Counted from the first letter of the stretch, positions 26,628 to 35,300 are shown. The stretch is 41,311 nucleotides of DNA from Fimenecus sp036652055 (GCA_036652055.1 JAVVWP010000015.1:1-41311); one strand, 5' to 3'. A program made the numbers and translations. Notes: generated by a model from the sequence alone, not told the origin.

Positions 26628-27322
26628 ATACACAAAATTGTTGCTGCCATTGTGAACTGCGCTGCATAGTATAGCGTATGGTTTACAACAATATTCAGCT
26701 TTGTGTTTTTGCCCTCACCAAAGTACATTCCCGAAAGGACTAAATCAGAAAGTGCAAAAAGAATACCACCGATTGACATTACCACCCACACTTTTGAAAA
26801 TCCCGTTTCAAATGCTGCTACTACCGCTGAAGCTGCTGTCATACTGAGAATTGCGGTATACAAAAATAGTATTGGTTTAAAGCTACCATACACCATTTTT
26901 AGCGGTTTTTCAATAAGAAGTGCAAAGCTTGCAACAACAAAAGATGCAACAAGTGAAATTATAATATCTCTTATTTTAAAATCATAATGAGTATAGATTG
27001 CAGATATAAAGCAGAGATGACCGACTATAAATGAAATGAACCCTGTATAGAGATAATGCTTTTTATCTTTATCATAAATCCATTTAAGGTCAAGCCAAAT
27101 ATCACCAAGCATACTGCAAATCAGACCAAAAAGCATCCAAAAAGCAAAGCTTAAAAATTCTCGGTTCTCATAGGCTGCGGCAAATGCGGTTGCGATAAAT
27201 AAAAGGCTTGCAAGTGCCTTTGCATAAAGTGAGCGTTTGCCCCCGTGCGTAGCTCGCAAAACCAAAAACACGGTAGTTGCAACGATACCTGCTGCGAGTA
27301 AAGCCCAATATAATAGACTCAA
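26621..27322 (-). CDS. YhhN/TMEM86-family membrane protein (possible lysoplasmalogenase)
   Basis: A 233-aa polytopic protein with about eight membrane helices. The conserved family features are MLGDIWLDL (around residue 90), GFISFIVGHLCF and the C-terminal ALSDLVLSG and NHTLYYAAQ. Characterised TMEM86 proteins hydrolyse the vinyl-ether bond of lysoplasmalogens; plasmalogens occur in anaerobic Clostridia, which would fit, but bacterial YhhN function is mostly untested. The start codon is TTG with a strong GAGGGGG site 8-9 bases upstream. It is a single gene convergent with the DUF6514-like gene. Confidence 0.8.
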   Translation of the reverse strand: MSLLYWALLAAGIVATTVFLVLRATHGGKRSLYAKALASLLFIATAFAAAYENREFLSFAFWMLFGLICSMLGDIWLDLKWIYDKDKKHYLYTGFISFIVGHLCFISAIYTHYDFKIRDIIISLVASFVVASFALLIEKPLKMVYGSFKPILFLYTAILSMTAASAVVAAFETGFSKVWVVMSIGGILFALSDLVLSGMYFGEGKNTKLNIVVNHTLYYAAQFTMAATILCIK

Positions 27323-27436
27323 AATAAATCCCCCTCAAATTAAAAGTTACATTATGTGCATTATACTATAATTTCACCAATTTTTCAACTACAATATAAA
27401 TATTTTTGTAACTTTGTGCATTTATTTTGAAAACTG

Positions 27437-27465
27437 TTGACAAATTATTTTAACTGCGTTATAGT
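27437..27465 (+). promoter_or_regulatory. Promoter of the aro operon
   Basis: TTGACA (27437-27442), a 17-base spacer and TATAGT (27460-27465): a strong sigma-A promoter that places transcription start about 25 bases before the leader peptide ORF. Confidence 0.85.
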
Positions 27466-27494
27466 TTAATAAACAATTTATCGGAGATGAAAGA

Positions 27495-27596
27495 ATGACT
27501 AAGCTTTGTTTTACAGCTTCATATTTTTATTACTTCTTTATCAACTTTTTTGGTAAGGGCTTTTTGAGATTTGCTGCAAAACCGATAGCTTTCTGA
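27495..27596 (+). CDS. Phe/Tyr-rich leader peptide of the aro operon
   Basis: A 33-codon ORF with GGAGA 7 bases before its ATG. It reads MTKLCFTASYFYYFFINFF followed by GKGFLRFAAKPIAF, with 9 Phe and 3 Tyr codons; 8 of the 10 codons from 10 to 19 are Phe or Tyr. Such enrichment directly before aromatic amino acid genes, between a consensus promoter and a terminator, is the hallmark of a ribosome-sensing attenuator leader, like those of pheA in enteric bacteria. The peptide itself probably has no function. Stalling at the Phe/Tyr cluster would leave the downstream antiterminator arm free. Confidence 0.85.
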   Translation: MTKLCFTASYFYYFFINFFGKGFLRFAAKPIAF

Positions 27597-27643
27597 TTTT
27601 ATTTTTCAGTTTGCAATCCCGCAGTGAATTTCACTGTGGGATT
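27568..27643 (+). promoter_or_regulatory. Transcription attenuator: antiterminator and terminator
   Basis: Terminator: AATCCCGCAGTGA (27615-27627) pairs with TCACTGTGGGATT (27631-27643) with one G-U, followed by seven T's. Candidate antiterminator: GATT (27568-27571), GCAAA (27576-27580) and C27582 pair with G27609, TTTGC (27610-27614) and AATC (27615-27618), leaving a 4-base and a 1-base bulge. The two share AATC at the foot of the terminator, so they exclude each other. The upstream arm lies in leader codons 25-30: a ribosome that reaches the stop codon covers it and permits termination, while one stalled at codons 10-19 leaves it free. The terminator is certain; the antiterminator is my pairing by eye. 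Confidence 0.75.
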
Positions 27644-27682
27644 TTTTTATTCGATTTTTTAAAAGAAATAAGGAGCATAATA

Positions 27683-28684
27683 ATGATAGTAATTCTAAAA
27701 AATGGTATTGAAGAAAAAAAGGTTAAAAATCTAACCGACTGGCTTGAAAATCAAGGGATTTCAATTCAAGCAGTTATGGGTGAATATCAAACAATATTAG
27801 GGCTTATCGGTGACACAAGCAAGGTGGATATTGACCTTATTCAAGGGCTTGACATTGTTGATACAGTTAAGAGAATTTCAGAGCCATATAAGAGTGCAAA
27901 CCGAAAGTTTCACCCTGATGACACAATAGTTGATATAAACAAAATAAAAATCGGCGGTGGGAATTTTCAGTTTATTGCTGGCCCTTGTTCAGTTGAAAGC
28001 CGTGACCAAATTATTGAAATTGCAAAGGCGGTAAAAAAATGCGGAGCGAACCTTTTAAGGGGCGGTGCATTTAAGCCGAGAACTTCGCCTTATGCCTTTC
28101 AGGGTATGCGAGCAGAGGGATTAGAGCTTTTATTAGAAGCCAAAAAAGAAACAGGAATGCCAATTGTAACCGAAATAATGGACGCTTCTCATATTGAACT
28201 TTTCAAAGATGTTGATGTTATTCAAGTTGGTGCAAGAAATATGCAAAACTTCGAGCTTTTAAAAGAACTTGGCAAAACAAATACTCCAATTCTTTTAAAA
28301 AGAGGGCTTTCAGCTACACTTGAGGAATTTTTAATGAGTGCTGAATATATAATGTCAGAGGGAAACCACAATGTAATTTTGTGTGAAAGAGGAATAAGAA
28401 CCTTTGAAACCGCAACTCGAAATACGCTTGACCTTTCGGCAGTTCCACTTTTAAAAGAGAAGTCACATCTTCCTGTTATTGTCGATCCAAGCCACGCATC
28501 TGGAATTGCAAGGCTTGTAAAGCCTATGGCACTCGCAGCAGCCGCCTCTGGTGCTGACGGAATTATGATTGAGGTTCACAATGATCCCACTAAGGCACTT
28601 TGCGACGGACCTCAAGCACTAACGCCAGAACAATTTGCAGATGTTACAAAAGCAGTAATGAAAGTTAGAGAAGCATTGAAATAA
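27683..28684 (+). CDS. aroF: 3-deoxy-7-phosphoheptulonate (DAHP) synthase, class I-beta
   Basis: A 333-aa enzyme for the first shikimate step, joining PEP and erythrose 4-phosphate. It has the N-terminal ferredoxin-like regulatory domain of the Thermotoga-type enzyme (about residues 1-70), which can bind Tyr/Phe for feedback control, and the catalytic barrel with AGPCSVES (metal Cys), RGGAFKPRTSPYAFQG, KRGLSATLEEF, ERGIRTFE and VDPSHASG. The ATG at 27683 follows AAGGAG; the long frame upstream of it runs through the attenuator terminator and is not coding. It is the first gene after the attenuator and cotranscribed with tyrA 8 bases on. Confidence 0.95.
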   Translation: MIVILKNGIEEKKVKNLTDWLENQGISIQAVMGEYQTILGLIGDTSKVDIDLIQGLDIVDTVKRISEPYKSANRKFHPDDTIVDINKIKIGGGNFQFIAGPCSVESRDQIIEIAKAVKKCGANLLRGGAFKPRTSPYAFQGMRAEGLELLLEAKKETGMPIVTEIMDASHIELFKDVDVIQVGARNMQNFELLKELGKTNTPILLKRGLSATLEEFLMSAEYIMSEGNHNVILCERGIRTFETATRNTLDLSAVPLLKEKSHLPVIVDPSHASGIARLVKPMALAAAASGADGIMIEVHNDPTKALCDGPQALTPEQFADVTKAVMKVREALK

Positions 28685-28692
28685 GGAGAAAA

Positions 28693-29541
28693 ATGATGAA
28701 AATTGCAGTAGTTGGTTTAGGTCTTATAGGTGGCTCAATTGCAAAAGCTATGAAATACAAGACTAATCATAAAATATATGGCTTCGATATAGATAGAGGA
28801 GTGCTTTTAAAAGCTAAACTTTTAGGTGCTATTGATGATGAAATAACACCCGAAATTCTTTCAGATTGTGATATGGTTATCACTGCCCTTTATCCAAACG
28901 ACACCATTGATTATATAACTAAAAATGCAGCAGTGTTTAAAAAAGGTGCAATAGTTATGGACAGCTGCGGCGTTAAAAAAGTCATTTGCGAACCGCTTTG
29001 GAGAGTAGCAAAAGACAATGGATTTGTATTTTTAGGCTCACATCCAATGGCAGGGCTTCATTTTTCAGGCTTTGAATATTCAGAGGTCAATATGTTTTCG
29101 GACGCATCTATGATTATTGTCCCGTCAGCTGGAACTGATATTGAAGTGCTTGAAAAGGTTAAAAAGTTGTTTTTAAGTCTTGGATTTACAAATATCCAAA
29201 TTTCTACTCCTGATGAGCATGATAAAATAATTGCCTACACTTCACAGCTTGCACATATTGTGTCAAATGCTTATGTTAAAAGTCCAAACGCAAAGGTGCA
29301 CAGTGGATTTTCAGCAGGCAGTTATAATGACCTTACAAGAGTTGCAAAGCTAAATGAGGTTATGTGGACAGAATTATTTTTAGAAAACAAAGAAAACTTA
29401 ATCAGCGAGCTTGATACAATAATCGAAAACTTAGAAAAATATGCTAAGGCGTTAAAAGAAGAAGATGCTAATTCATTAGAGGCACTTTTAAAAGATGGCA
29501 GGCAAAGAAAAGAAAGCATTGACGGACTTTATAAAAATTAA
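28693..29541 (+). CDS. tyrA: Prephenate dehydrogenase
   Basis: A 282-aa enzyme that oxidises prephenate to 4-hydroxyphenylpyruvate, leading to tyrosine. It has the dinucleotide-binding GLGLIGGSIA near the N-terminus, the catalytic-region GSHPMAGLHFSG and the helical C-terminal domain with SQLAHIVSNA. There is no ACT domain or fused chorismate mutase, so feedback control by this enzyme is probably limited; control may rest with the attenuator and AroF. Two adjacent ATG codons follow AAGGAG; either could be used. Confidence 0.94.
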   Translation: MMKIAVVGLGLIGGSIAKAMKYKTNHKIYGFDIDRGVLLKAKLLGAIDDEITPEILSDCDMVITALYPNDTIDYITKNAAVFKKGAIVMDSCGVKKVICEPLWRVAKDNGFVFLGSHPMAGLHFSGFEYSEVNMFSDASMIIVPSAGTDIEVLEKVKKLFLSLGFTNIQISTPDEHDKIIAYTSQLAHIVSNAYVKSPNAKVHSGFSAGSYNDLTRVAKLNEVMWTELFLENKENLISELDTIIENLEKYAKALKEEDANSLEALLKDGRQRKESIDGLYKN

Positions 29542-29601
29542 AAATTGCACGAGTAAATCAAACACAAAATGAATTTTTACCTGTGTAATGAGGAAAAAAT
29601 A

Positions 29602-30642
29602 ATGAAAAAAGTAACTGTAAACAAAGAAAATAAATATGAAATACTAATAGCTGATAATCTTTTAAATTCTTCTGGTGAATTAATTAGGGCAGTCACAAAG
29701 GCTAAAACTGCAGCGATTATCACCGATGATATTGTTGATGAATTATATTCAAATAGAGTTGTAACTTCGCTGAAAAAAAGTGGGTTTAAAACAGTTAAAT
29801 TTGTGTTTAAAAATGGTGAGAAGTCGAAAAACATATCAACACTTTCTGAAATATTAGAATTTTTAGCAACAAATCATCTTACAAGAACCGATGTTATTAT
29901 TGCCCTTGGCGGAGGCGTTGTCGGTGACATTGCAGGGTTTGCAGCCGGCTGCTATCTCAGGGGAATTGACTATGTGCAAATTCCTACTACTCTGCTTTCT
30001 GCTGTTGACTCCTCAGTCGGGGGAAAAACTGCAATCGACCTTCAAAGCGGAAAAAATTTAGCTGGGCTTTTTTATTCACCAAAGCTTGTAATTTGTGATT
30101 ATAAAACGCTTGATACGCTACCAGACAGTATTTTTTCTGACGGAATGGCAGAGGTTATTAAATATGCAGTGCTTTTTGACAGTGAATTTTTTGGCTTTTT
30201 AAATACCGTAAATGCACGAGAAAACTTAGAAATAATTATTGAAAAATGCGTTTCATTTAAGCGTGATATTGTAATAGAAGATGAGTTTGAAAAAGGCAAT
30301 CGTGCGGTTCTTAATTTAGGGCATACAATAGGTCACGCAATTGAAAAATGCAGTGATTTTAACATTTCACACGGTAGTGCGGTCGCAATCGGAATGGCTA
30401 TGATTTCAAAATCCGCTTTCTTAAACGGAAACAGTGATAAAGATATTACTAATGAAATAATCAAAATTTTAAAAAAGTACAACTTGCCATTTAGTACAGA
30501 GTTTAAAAAGAGTGAGCTTTATGATATAATGTTAAATGATAAAAAATGTGATGGCGACGATATTACACTAATTTTACCAAAAAAAATAGGTGAATGTAAA
30601 ATGGTTAAAATCAAAAAAGAAAATTTAATTAATTATTTATAG
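29602..30642 (+). CDS. aroB: 3-dehydroquinate synthase
   Basis: A 346-aa NAD- and metal-dependent enzyme that cyclises DAHP to 3-dehydroquinate. It has ALGGGVVGDIAGFAAGCYLRG, PTTLLSAVDSSVGGKTAID, the metal-site segment LNLGHTIGHAIE and HGSAVAIGMAM. The start was moved 11 codons inside the longest frame because GAGGA is placed for the ATG at 29602. It lies 60 bases after tyrA without a terminator, so in the same operon. Confidence 0.96.
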   Translation: MKKVTVNKENKYEILIADNLLNSSGELIRAVTKAKTAAIITDDIVDELYSNRVVTSLKKSGFKTVKFVFKNGEKSKNISTLSEILEFLATNHLTRTDVIIALGGGVVGDIAGFAAGCYLRGIDYVQIPTTLLSAVDSSVGGKTAIDLQSGKNLAGLFYSPKLVICDYKTLDTLPDSIFSDGMAEVIKYAVLFDSEFFGFLNTVNARENLEIIIEKCVSFKRDIVIEDEFEKGNRAVLNLGHTIGHAIEKCSDFNISHGSAVAIGMAMISKSAFLNGNSDKDITNEIIKILKKYNLPFSTEFKKSELYDIMLNDKKCDGDDITLILPKKIGECKMVKIKKENLINYL

Positions 30643-30664
30643 AAGAAGTAAGGGTATCAAAAAA

Positions 30665-31954
30665 ATGGATATAAAATTAACTCCAACTCATCTTTCGGGC
30701 GAAATAATGGCAATCCCATCAAAATCAGATGCTCATAGAAGCCTGATAGCAGCAGCCCTTTCAAACGCTCAAACGGTTATTAACTGTGGGCTTATTTCAA
30801 AGGATATTGAGGCGACAGTGAACTGCCTTAATGCTATGGGTGCCGATATAAAATGTGTAAACGAAAAACTAATTGTTAAGCCGATAGATAAAAACCATCT
30901 ACCAAATAATATTGAATTGTATCCTTTAGAAAGTGGCTCAACTTTTAGATTTTTATTAACTATTTGTGCAGCTCTCGGAATAGATGCAAGCTTTCATTTA
31001 GAAGGCAGGCTTTCTTCAAGACCGATAATTCCGCTAAGGCGACAGCTTGAAGAAAATGGAATTGATTTTTCACAGCCATGGGAAAATCCAGTAAAAATAA
31101 GCGGAAAATTAAAAAGCGGTGAATTTGTTTTAAAAGGTGATGTCAGTTCGCAGTTTATGACAGGGCTTTTGTTTGCACTTCCACTTTTAGAGGGCGACAG
31201 CACAATTCGTTTAATTCCACCTGTTATGTCAAAGCCTTATATAAATATGACAATCGACACGCTTTCAAAATTCAACATTAAAATTAAAGAAAATGAGAAT
31301 GAATATTTCATAAAAGGCAATCAAGAATATATCACACCAAGCGAGTTAGATATTGATGGTGACTGGTCAAATGCAGCATTTTTTCTTGCAGCAGGTGCAT
31401 TTTCAGATGGAATAACTGTAAAAGGGTTAAATCTTAATTCTCTGCAAGGTGACAAGGAAATTTTAGACTTGTTATCATCAATGGGTGCAAAAATTGAAAA
31501 AAGCGAAAATTCTATAACCGTCAGAAAAGGCGAACTAAAAGGAATTAATATTGATGCAGGCGATATTCCTGATATTATTCCTATAATTTCTGTTGTTGCT
31601 TCGGCGGCAAATGGTGCAATGACAACAGTAACAAACGCCGAGAGGCTGAGGCTGAAAGAATGTGACAGACTTTCTGCAATGTGCGAGTGCCTAAATAATA
31701 TCGGTGCAGTTGTGGCAGAAATGGACGATGGCCTTGTTATTTGGAGTGAAAAAAAGCTTAGGGGCGGTAATGTCTTTAGCTTTAACGACCATAGAATTGT
31801 TATGTCAATGGCAATAGCCTCAACTTTTTGCGAAAATGAAATAACAATAAGAAATGCAGAGGCAATAGAAAAATCCTACCCCCTCTTTTTTGAGGATTTT
31901 AAAAAATTAGGAGGCAAAGCTGATGTCATCAATGATATTGGGCAAGAACATTAA
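30665..31954 (+). CDS. aroA: 3-phosphoshikimate 1-carboxyvinyltransferase (EPSP synthase)
   Basis: A 429-aa enzyme that transfers enolpyruvate from PEP to shikimate 3-phosphate. It has the N-terminal PSKSDAHRSLIAAAL (phosphate-binding Lys, Ser and Arg), GSTFRFLLTICAA, DVSSQFMTGLLFALP and NAERLRLKECDRLSAM. The length is normal for the two-domain fold. The 3' end overlaps the start of aroC by 32 bases in a different frame. AAGGG precedes the ATG. Confidence 0.96.
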   Translation: MDIKLTPTHLSGEIMAIPSKSDAHRSLIAAALSNAQTVINCGLISKDIEATVNCLNAMGADIKCVNEKLIVKPIDKNHLPNNIELYPLESGSTFRFLLTICAALGIDASFHLEGRLSSRPIIPLRRQLEENGIDFSQPWENPVKISGKLKSGEFVLKGDVSSQFMTGLLFALPLLEGDSTIRLIPPVMSKPYINMTIDTLSKFNIKIKENENEYFIKGNQEYITPSELDIDGDWSNAAFFLAAGAFSDGITVKGLNLNSLQGDKEILDLLSSMGAKIEKSENSITVRKGELKGINIDAGDIPDIIPIISVVASAANGAMTTVTNAERLRLKECDRLSAMCECLNNIGAVVAEMDDGLVIWSEKKLRGGNVFSFNDHRIVMSMAIASTFCENEITIRNAEAIEKSYPLFFEDFKKLGGKADVINDIGQEH

Positions 31955-32990
31955 AGTTTCAATATTTGGCCAGTCACATTCAAATGCTATCGGAGCAGTT
32001 GTTGACGGGTTAGAGAGTGGAATAAAATTAGATTTTGATAAGATTTATGCGTTAATGAATAGGCGAGCACCAGGTCAAAATCTATATTCAACCGCCCGAA
32101 AAGAAGCCGATTTGCCAAAAATTTTATCAGGCGTAGTCGATGGAATTACCTGTGGTGCGCCTCTTGCATTTATGATTGAAAACACTGACACAAGGTCAAA
32201 TGATTATGATAATATTAGAGATGTTATGCGTCCGTCACATTCTGACTATCCTGCTTTTGTAAAGTATAATGGCTTTAACGATGTTTCGGGCGGAGGTCAC
32301 TTTTCGGGTAGGCTTACAGCACCGCTTTGTTTTGTCGGGGCAATTTGTATGCAAATTTTAAATGAAAAAGGCATAGAAATAAAGTCACATATCTATTCAA
32401 TTGGTGACATTTATGACACTCCTTTTGATTATGTAAACATTACAAATGAAAATATTTCAGCAAAGGATTTTCCTGTTATTAATGATGAAATTGGCGATAA
32501 GATGAAAATCCTAATCGAAAAAGAAAGGCTTAATGTCAATTCAGTTGGAGGCGTAATCGAATGTGCCGCAGTTAATATGCCTGCTGGAATTGGTGAGCCT
32601 ATGTTTGACGGAATTGAAAATCTAATTGCTAAAAACATTTTTGGCATTCCAGCGGTTAAAGGGATAGAGTTTGGCTCTGGATTTTTTGGCTCAACTCAAA
32701 CAGGCAGTCAAAATAATGATGAATACTATATAGATAGTGGTGCAGTAAAAACAAAAACCAATAATCACGGTGGAATTTTGGGTGGAATTACAACAGGAAT
32801 GCCAATAGCATTTAAGGTTGCAATTAAGCCAACTGCAACGATTTCACGCACTCAACAAAGCGTTAATATCAAAACAATGGAAAATACAGAAATTTTAATA
32901 AAAGGTAGGCACGATCCATGCATTGTTCCGAGGGCAGTTCCAGTTGTCGAGGCAGTTACCGCAATTACCCTTGCAGATTTAGTGCTTTAA
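31923..32990 (+). CDS. aroC: Chorismate synthase
   Basis: A 355-aa FMN-dependent enzyme that makes chorismate from EPSP. It has the signature regions FGQSHSNAIGAVVDG, RRAPGQNLYSTARKEAD, MRPSHSDYPAFVKY and SGGGHFSGRLTAPLCF. GQSHS and RPSHSDY replace the commoner GESHG and RPGHADY but keep both catalytic His residues. The ATG at 31923 follows a perfect AGGAGG 8 bases upstream, inside the end of aroA; a second in-frame ATG three codons later is possible. Confidence 0.96.
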   Translation: MSSMILGKNIKVSIFGQSHSNAIGAVVDGLESGIKLDFDKIYALMNRRAPGQNLYSTARKEADLPKILSGVVDGITCGAPLAFMIENTDTRSNDYDNIRDVMRPSHSDYPAFVKYNGFNDVSGGGHFSGRLTAPLCFVGAICMQILNEKGIEIKSHIYSIGDIYDTPFDYVNITNENISAKDFPVINDEIGDKMKILIEKERLNVNSVGGVIECAAVNMPAGIGEPMFDGIENLIAKNIFGIPAVKGIEFGSGFFGSTQTGSQNNDEYYIDSGAVKTKTNNHGGILGGITTGMPIAFKVAIKPTATISRTQQSVNIKTMENTEILIKGRHDPCIVPRAVPVVEAVTAITLADLVL

Positions 32991-33014
32991 AATAAAGAAA
33001 AAAGAGGTAAAACT

Positions 33015-33836
33015 ATGATGGATAAATTTAAAGAAGTTTTAAACTTCTCGCTTGGCTCATTCACAGTCGGAAAGCTGCTTGCAGCAGTTATCACCTTTGT
33101 TGTTTGCTTTTTAATCATCAAGATTATAATGAAGCTATTTTCAAGGCTACTTTCAAGGCTTTCGATAGATGACAGCCTTAAAAAAATCATAAAAGCAGCG
33201 GTTAAGCTAATTCTCTATTTTATAGCTGTAATAATTGTTATTGATGCACTCGGTATTTCCGTTACTTCGCTTATTGCAATGTTCAGCGTTGTTGGTTTAG
33301 CGGCATCTCTCGCTGTTCAAGACTCGCTTTCAAATCTTGCAAGTGGAATTATGATTTTAGTTACAAAACCGTTTAAAATAGGCGATTATGTTGATATTGA
33401 CAATGTCAGCGGAACAATTGCAATCACGGGGCTTATACATACACGAATAAAAACCGTTGACAACAAAATCATTTATGTGCCAAACAGTAAAATAATTGCA
33501 ACAAAAATAGTCAACTATACTTCACAAGATATTAGGCGAGTTGATATTGATGTTTCGGCTTCATATGACGCACCTATTGACAGCGTTAGGGCATCGCTTT
33601 TAGATGCAATCGCAGAGGTTGGGCTTTTTAAAGATGAACCTGCACCGCCATTTGTAGCAGTTCAATCTTATGATGAAAGCAGTATAAAATATGTTGTAAG
33701 AGCGTGGACAACAACCGAGGATTATTGGGACGCACATTTTGCTCTTATGGAAAACATTAAAAAGCATTTTGATATGGACTCAATTGAAATGACCTATAAT
33801 CATTTGAATGTTCATATTCAAAGCGAAACAAAATAA
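33015..33836 (+). CDS. MscS-family small-conductance mechanosensitive channel
   Basis: A 273-aa membrane protein with three N-terminal helices and the MscS pore helix (VGLAASLAVQDSLSNLASGIMILVTKPF, about 95-122), then the beta domain (KIGDYVDIDNVSGTI, YVPNSKIIATKIVNYT) and the alpha/beta cage. Such channels open when membrane tension rises and release solutes in osmotic downshock. It follows aroC by 24 bases with AGAGGT before the start, so it seems to be the last gene of the aro transcript although unrelated in function. Confidence 0.93.
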   Translation: MMDKFKEVLNFSLGSFTVGKLLAAVITFVVCFLIIKIIMKLFSRLLSRLSIDDSLKKIIKAAVKLILYFIAVIIVIDALGISVTSLIAMFSVVGLAASLAVQDSLSNLASGIMILVTKPFKIGDYVDIDNVSGTIAITGLIHTRIKTVDNKIIYVPNSKIIATKIVNYTSQDIRRVDIDVSASYDAPIDSVRASLLDAIAEVGLFKDEPAPPFVAVQSYDESSIKYVVRAWTTTEDYWDAHFALMENIKKHFDMDSIEMTYNHLNVHIQSETK

Positions 33837-33861
33837 TCAAATTTATAAAGGCATAAAAAAT

Positions 33862-33891
33862 GAACGGGTAGATGTAAAAATCTGCCCGTTC
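33862..33891. terminator. Bidirectional terminator between the aro and his operons
   Basis: A 12-bp stem (GAACGGGTAGAT with ATCTGCCCGTTC, one G-T pair) followed by TAATTTTTT on the plus strand and A-rich DNA before it. It sits between the channel gene and the convergent hisE stop. Confidence 0.88.
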
Positions 33892-33904
33892 TAATTTTTT
33901 AAAA

Positions 33905-34231
33905 TTAAGTGTTCTTGTCAACTTGATGAAAATTCTTTAAGTTCCCCGATTTTTGATGCCTTTTTGAAAGTTCTGCTTTTACTTCATCAGGCGTTATGCC
34001 CTCGTTTGCCATCATTACAACTAAATGAAAAAGCAAATCAGAAATTTCACCAACAGTTTCTTCTTTAACTCCATTTTTGGCTGCGATTATTGTTTCAGAG
34101 CTTTCCTCACCGATTTTTTTAAGAATTTTATCAAGCCCTTTTTCAAAAAGATAGCAGGTGTAAGAACCATCTTGAGGATTTTCACGCCTTTCTATTGCAA
34201 CCTTGTAAAGTTCATCTAATACATCATTCAT
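33905..34231 (-). CDS. hisE: Phosphoribosyl-ATP pyrophosphatase
   Basis: A 108-aa all-alpha NTP pyrophosphohydrolase that removes pyrophosphate from phosphoribosyl-ATP (histidine step two). It has EKGLDKILKKIGEESSETIIAAK, with the metal-binding Glu residues, and EISDLLFHLVVMM. It is separate from hisI, unlike the fused enteric enzyme. AGGAG precedes the ATG, 12 bases after the hisI stop. Last gene of the his operon. Confidence 0.95.
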   Translation of the reverse strand: MNDVLDELYKVAIERRENPQDGSYTCYLFEKGLDKILKKIGEESSETIIAAKNGVKEETVGEISDLLFHLVVMMANEGITPDEVKAELSKRHQKSGNLKNFHQVDKNT

Positions 34232-34243
34232 TATTTTTATCTC

Positions 34244-34567
34244 CTATATGATTTTATTAAAAAAGCACGATTTACTACCAGTGTGGCAAGCAACTCCAGT
34301 TTGAATTACCTTTATGAGAAGCGTATCATCATCGCAGTCACCGTTTATGCTGACAACTTTTTGAAGATGCCCCGAGCTTTCGCCTTTGTTCCAAAGCTTT
34401 TGGCGTGAACGGCTATAAAACCAAGTGTATCCGCTTTCAAGCGTTTTTTTCATAGACTCCTTGTTCATATAAGCGAGCATTAAAATCTCATTTGTGCCAT
34501 CTTCTTGAATGATGGCAGGAATTAAATCGGATTTAACAAAATATTTATCTATATTCAATTCTATCAC
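34244..34567 (-). CDS. hisI: Phosphoribosyl-AMP cyclohydrolase
   Basis: A 107-aa metal-dependent enzyme that opens the purine ring of phosphoribosyl-AMP (step three). It has AYMNKESMKKTLESGYTWFY, WNKGESSGHLQ, the Asp cluster GDCDDDTLL and CHTGSKSCFF with zinc Cys residues. The start is unsettled: a GTG one base after the hisA stop is given here, but AAGGTGA overlaps it and is well placed for the TTG at codon 4 (34558). Coupled to hisA in either case. Confidence 0.94.
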   Translation of the reverse strand: MIELNIDKYFVKSDLIPAIIQEDGTNEILMLAYMNKESMKKTLESGYTWFYSRSRQKLWNKGESSGHLQKVVSINGDCDDDTLLIKVIQTGVACHTGSKSCFFNKII

Positions 34568-34568
34568 C

Positions 34569-35282
34569 TTATCTGCAAATTTCTATTGCTTTATTCAAAT
34601 CGAGTGTACCTTTATATATTGAACGACCGCATATTGCACCATAAAGATTTGCATCACGGAGTGCGATTATATCGTTTATATCTTTAATTCCGCCACTTGC
34701 AACGATATTGCAAGAAACCGCATCATTGAGAGCAGTCAATTCTTGTAGATTAGCACCGCAAAGCATTCCGTCACAGTCAATATCAGTATAAATTATATGC
34801 TTTACACCAATATCCTCCATTCGTTTTGCGAGTTCAATATATGAAATATTGCTATTTTTAACCCAGCCCTCAGTTGCCACCATTTTGTTTCTTGCATCTA
34901 TTCCGACAACAATTTTTTCGCCATATTTTTTTGCAGAAATTTTCAAGAGTTCTGGATTTTTAAGTGCAGCAGAGCCAATAACAACTCTATCTATGCCATT
35001 ACTTATATAAAAATCAATATCTTCAATTGTTCTTATTCCGCCACCGACTTCAGTTAAAAGCCCTGAGTTTTTGGCAACATCAACAAAGATTTCAGAGTTA
35101 ATTCGTGTGCCTTCACAAGCACCGTTAAGGTCAACCATATGTATATATTTAGCACCTGCCGCCTTAAATGCAAATGCAGTGTCAAGATAGCTTTCGGCTA
35201 CCTTTTCAGCGGTCGACATATCACCTTTAAAAAGTCGCACGCAGGTTTTATCTTTAATGTCAATCGCAGGGAAAATAATCAT
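34569..35282 (-). CDS. hisA: ProFAR isomerase
   Basis: A 237-aa TIM-barrel enzyme that isomerises ProFAR to PRFAR (step four). MIIFPAIDIKDKTCVRLFKGD with catalytic D8, EVGGGIRTIEDI, VVIGSAALKNPELL and IIYTDIDCDGM identify it as HisA; HisF would begin with a PCLDVKDGRVVKG-type motif, which is absent. It follows hisB directly by 18 bases, where hisH normally lies, and hisI follows by one base, where hisF normally lies. AAAGGAG precedes the ATG. Confidence 0.95.
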   Translation of the reverse strand: MIIFPAIDIKDKTCVRLFKGDMSTAEKVAESYLDTAFAFKAAGAKYIHMVDLNGACEGTRINSEIFVDVAKNSGLLTEVGGGIRTIEDIDFYISNGIDRVVIGSAALKNPELLKISAKKYGEKIVVGIDARNKMVATEGWVKNSNISYIELAKRMEDIGVKHIIYTDIDCDGMLCGANLQELTALNDAVSCNIVASGGIKDINDIIALRDANLYGAICGRSIYKGTLDLNKAIEICR

Positions 35283-35300
35283 ATTTTATCTCCTTTTTGC

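Noticed and set aside
27611..27682. An N-terminal extension of AroF from a TTG at 27611
   Set aside because: It would be translated through the attenuator terminator, has no ribosome site and is not part of the DAHP synthase fold; the ATG at 27683 has AAGGAG.
34569..35282. The hisA-like gene could be hisF, which would lessen the gap in the operon
   Set aside because: Its N-terminus FPAIDIKDKTCVRLFKGD and later motifs are those of HisA.
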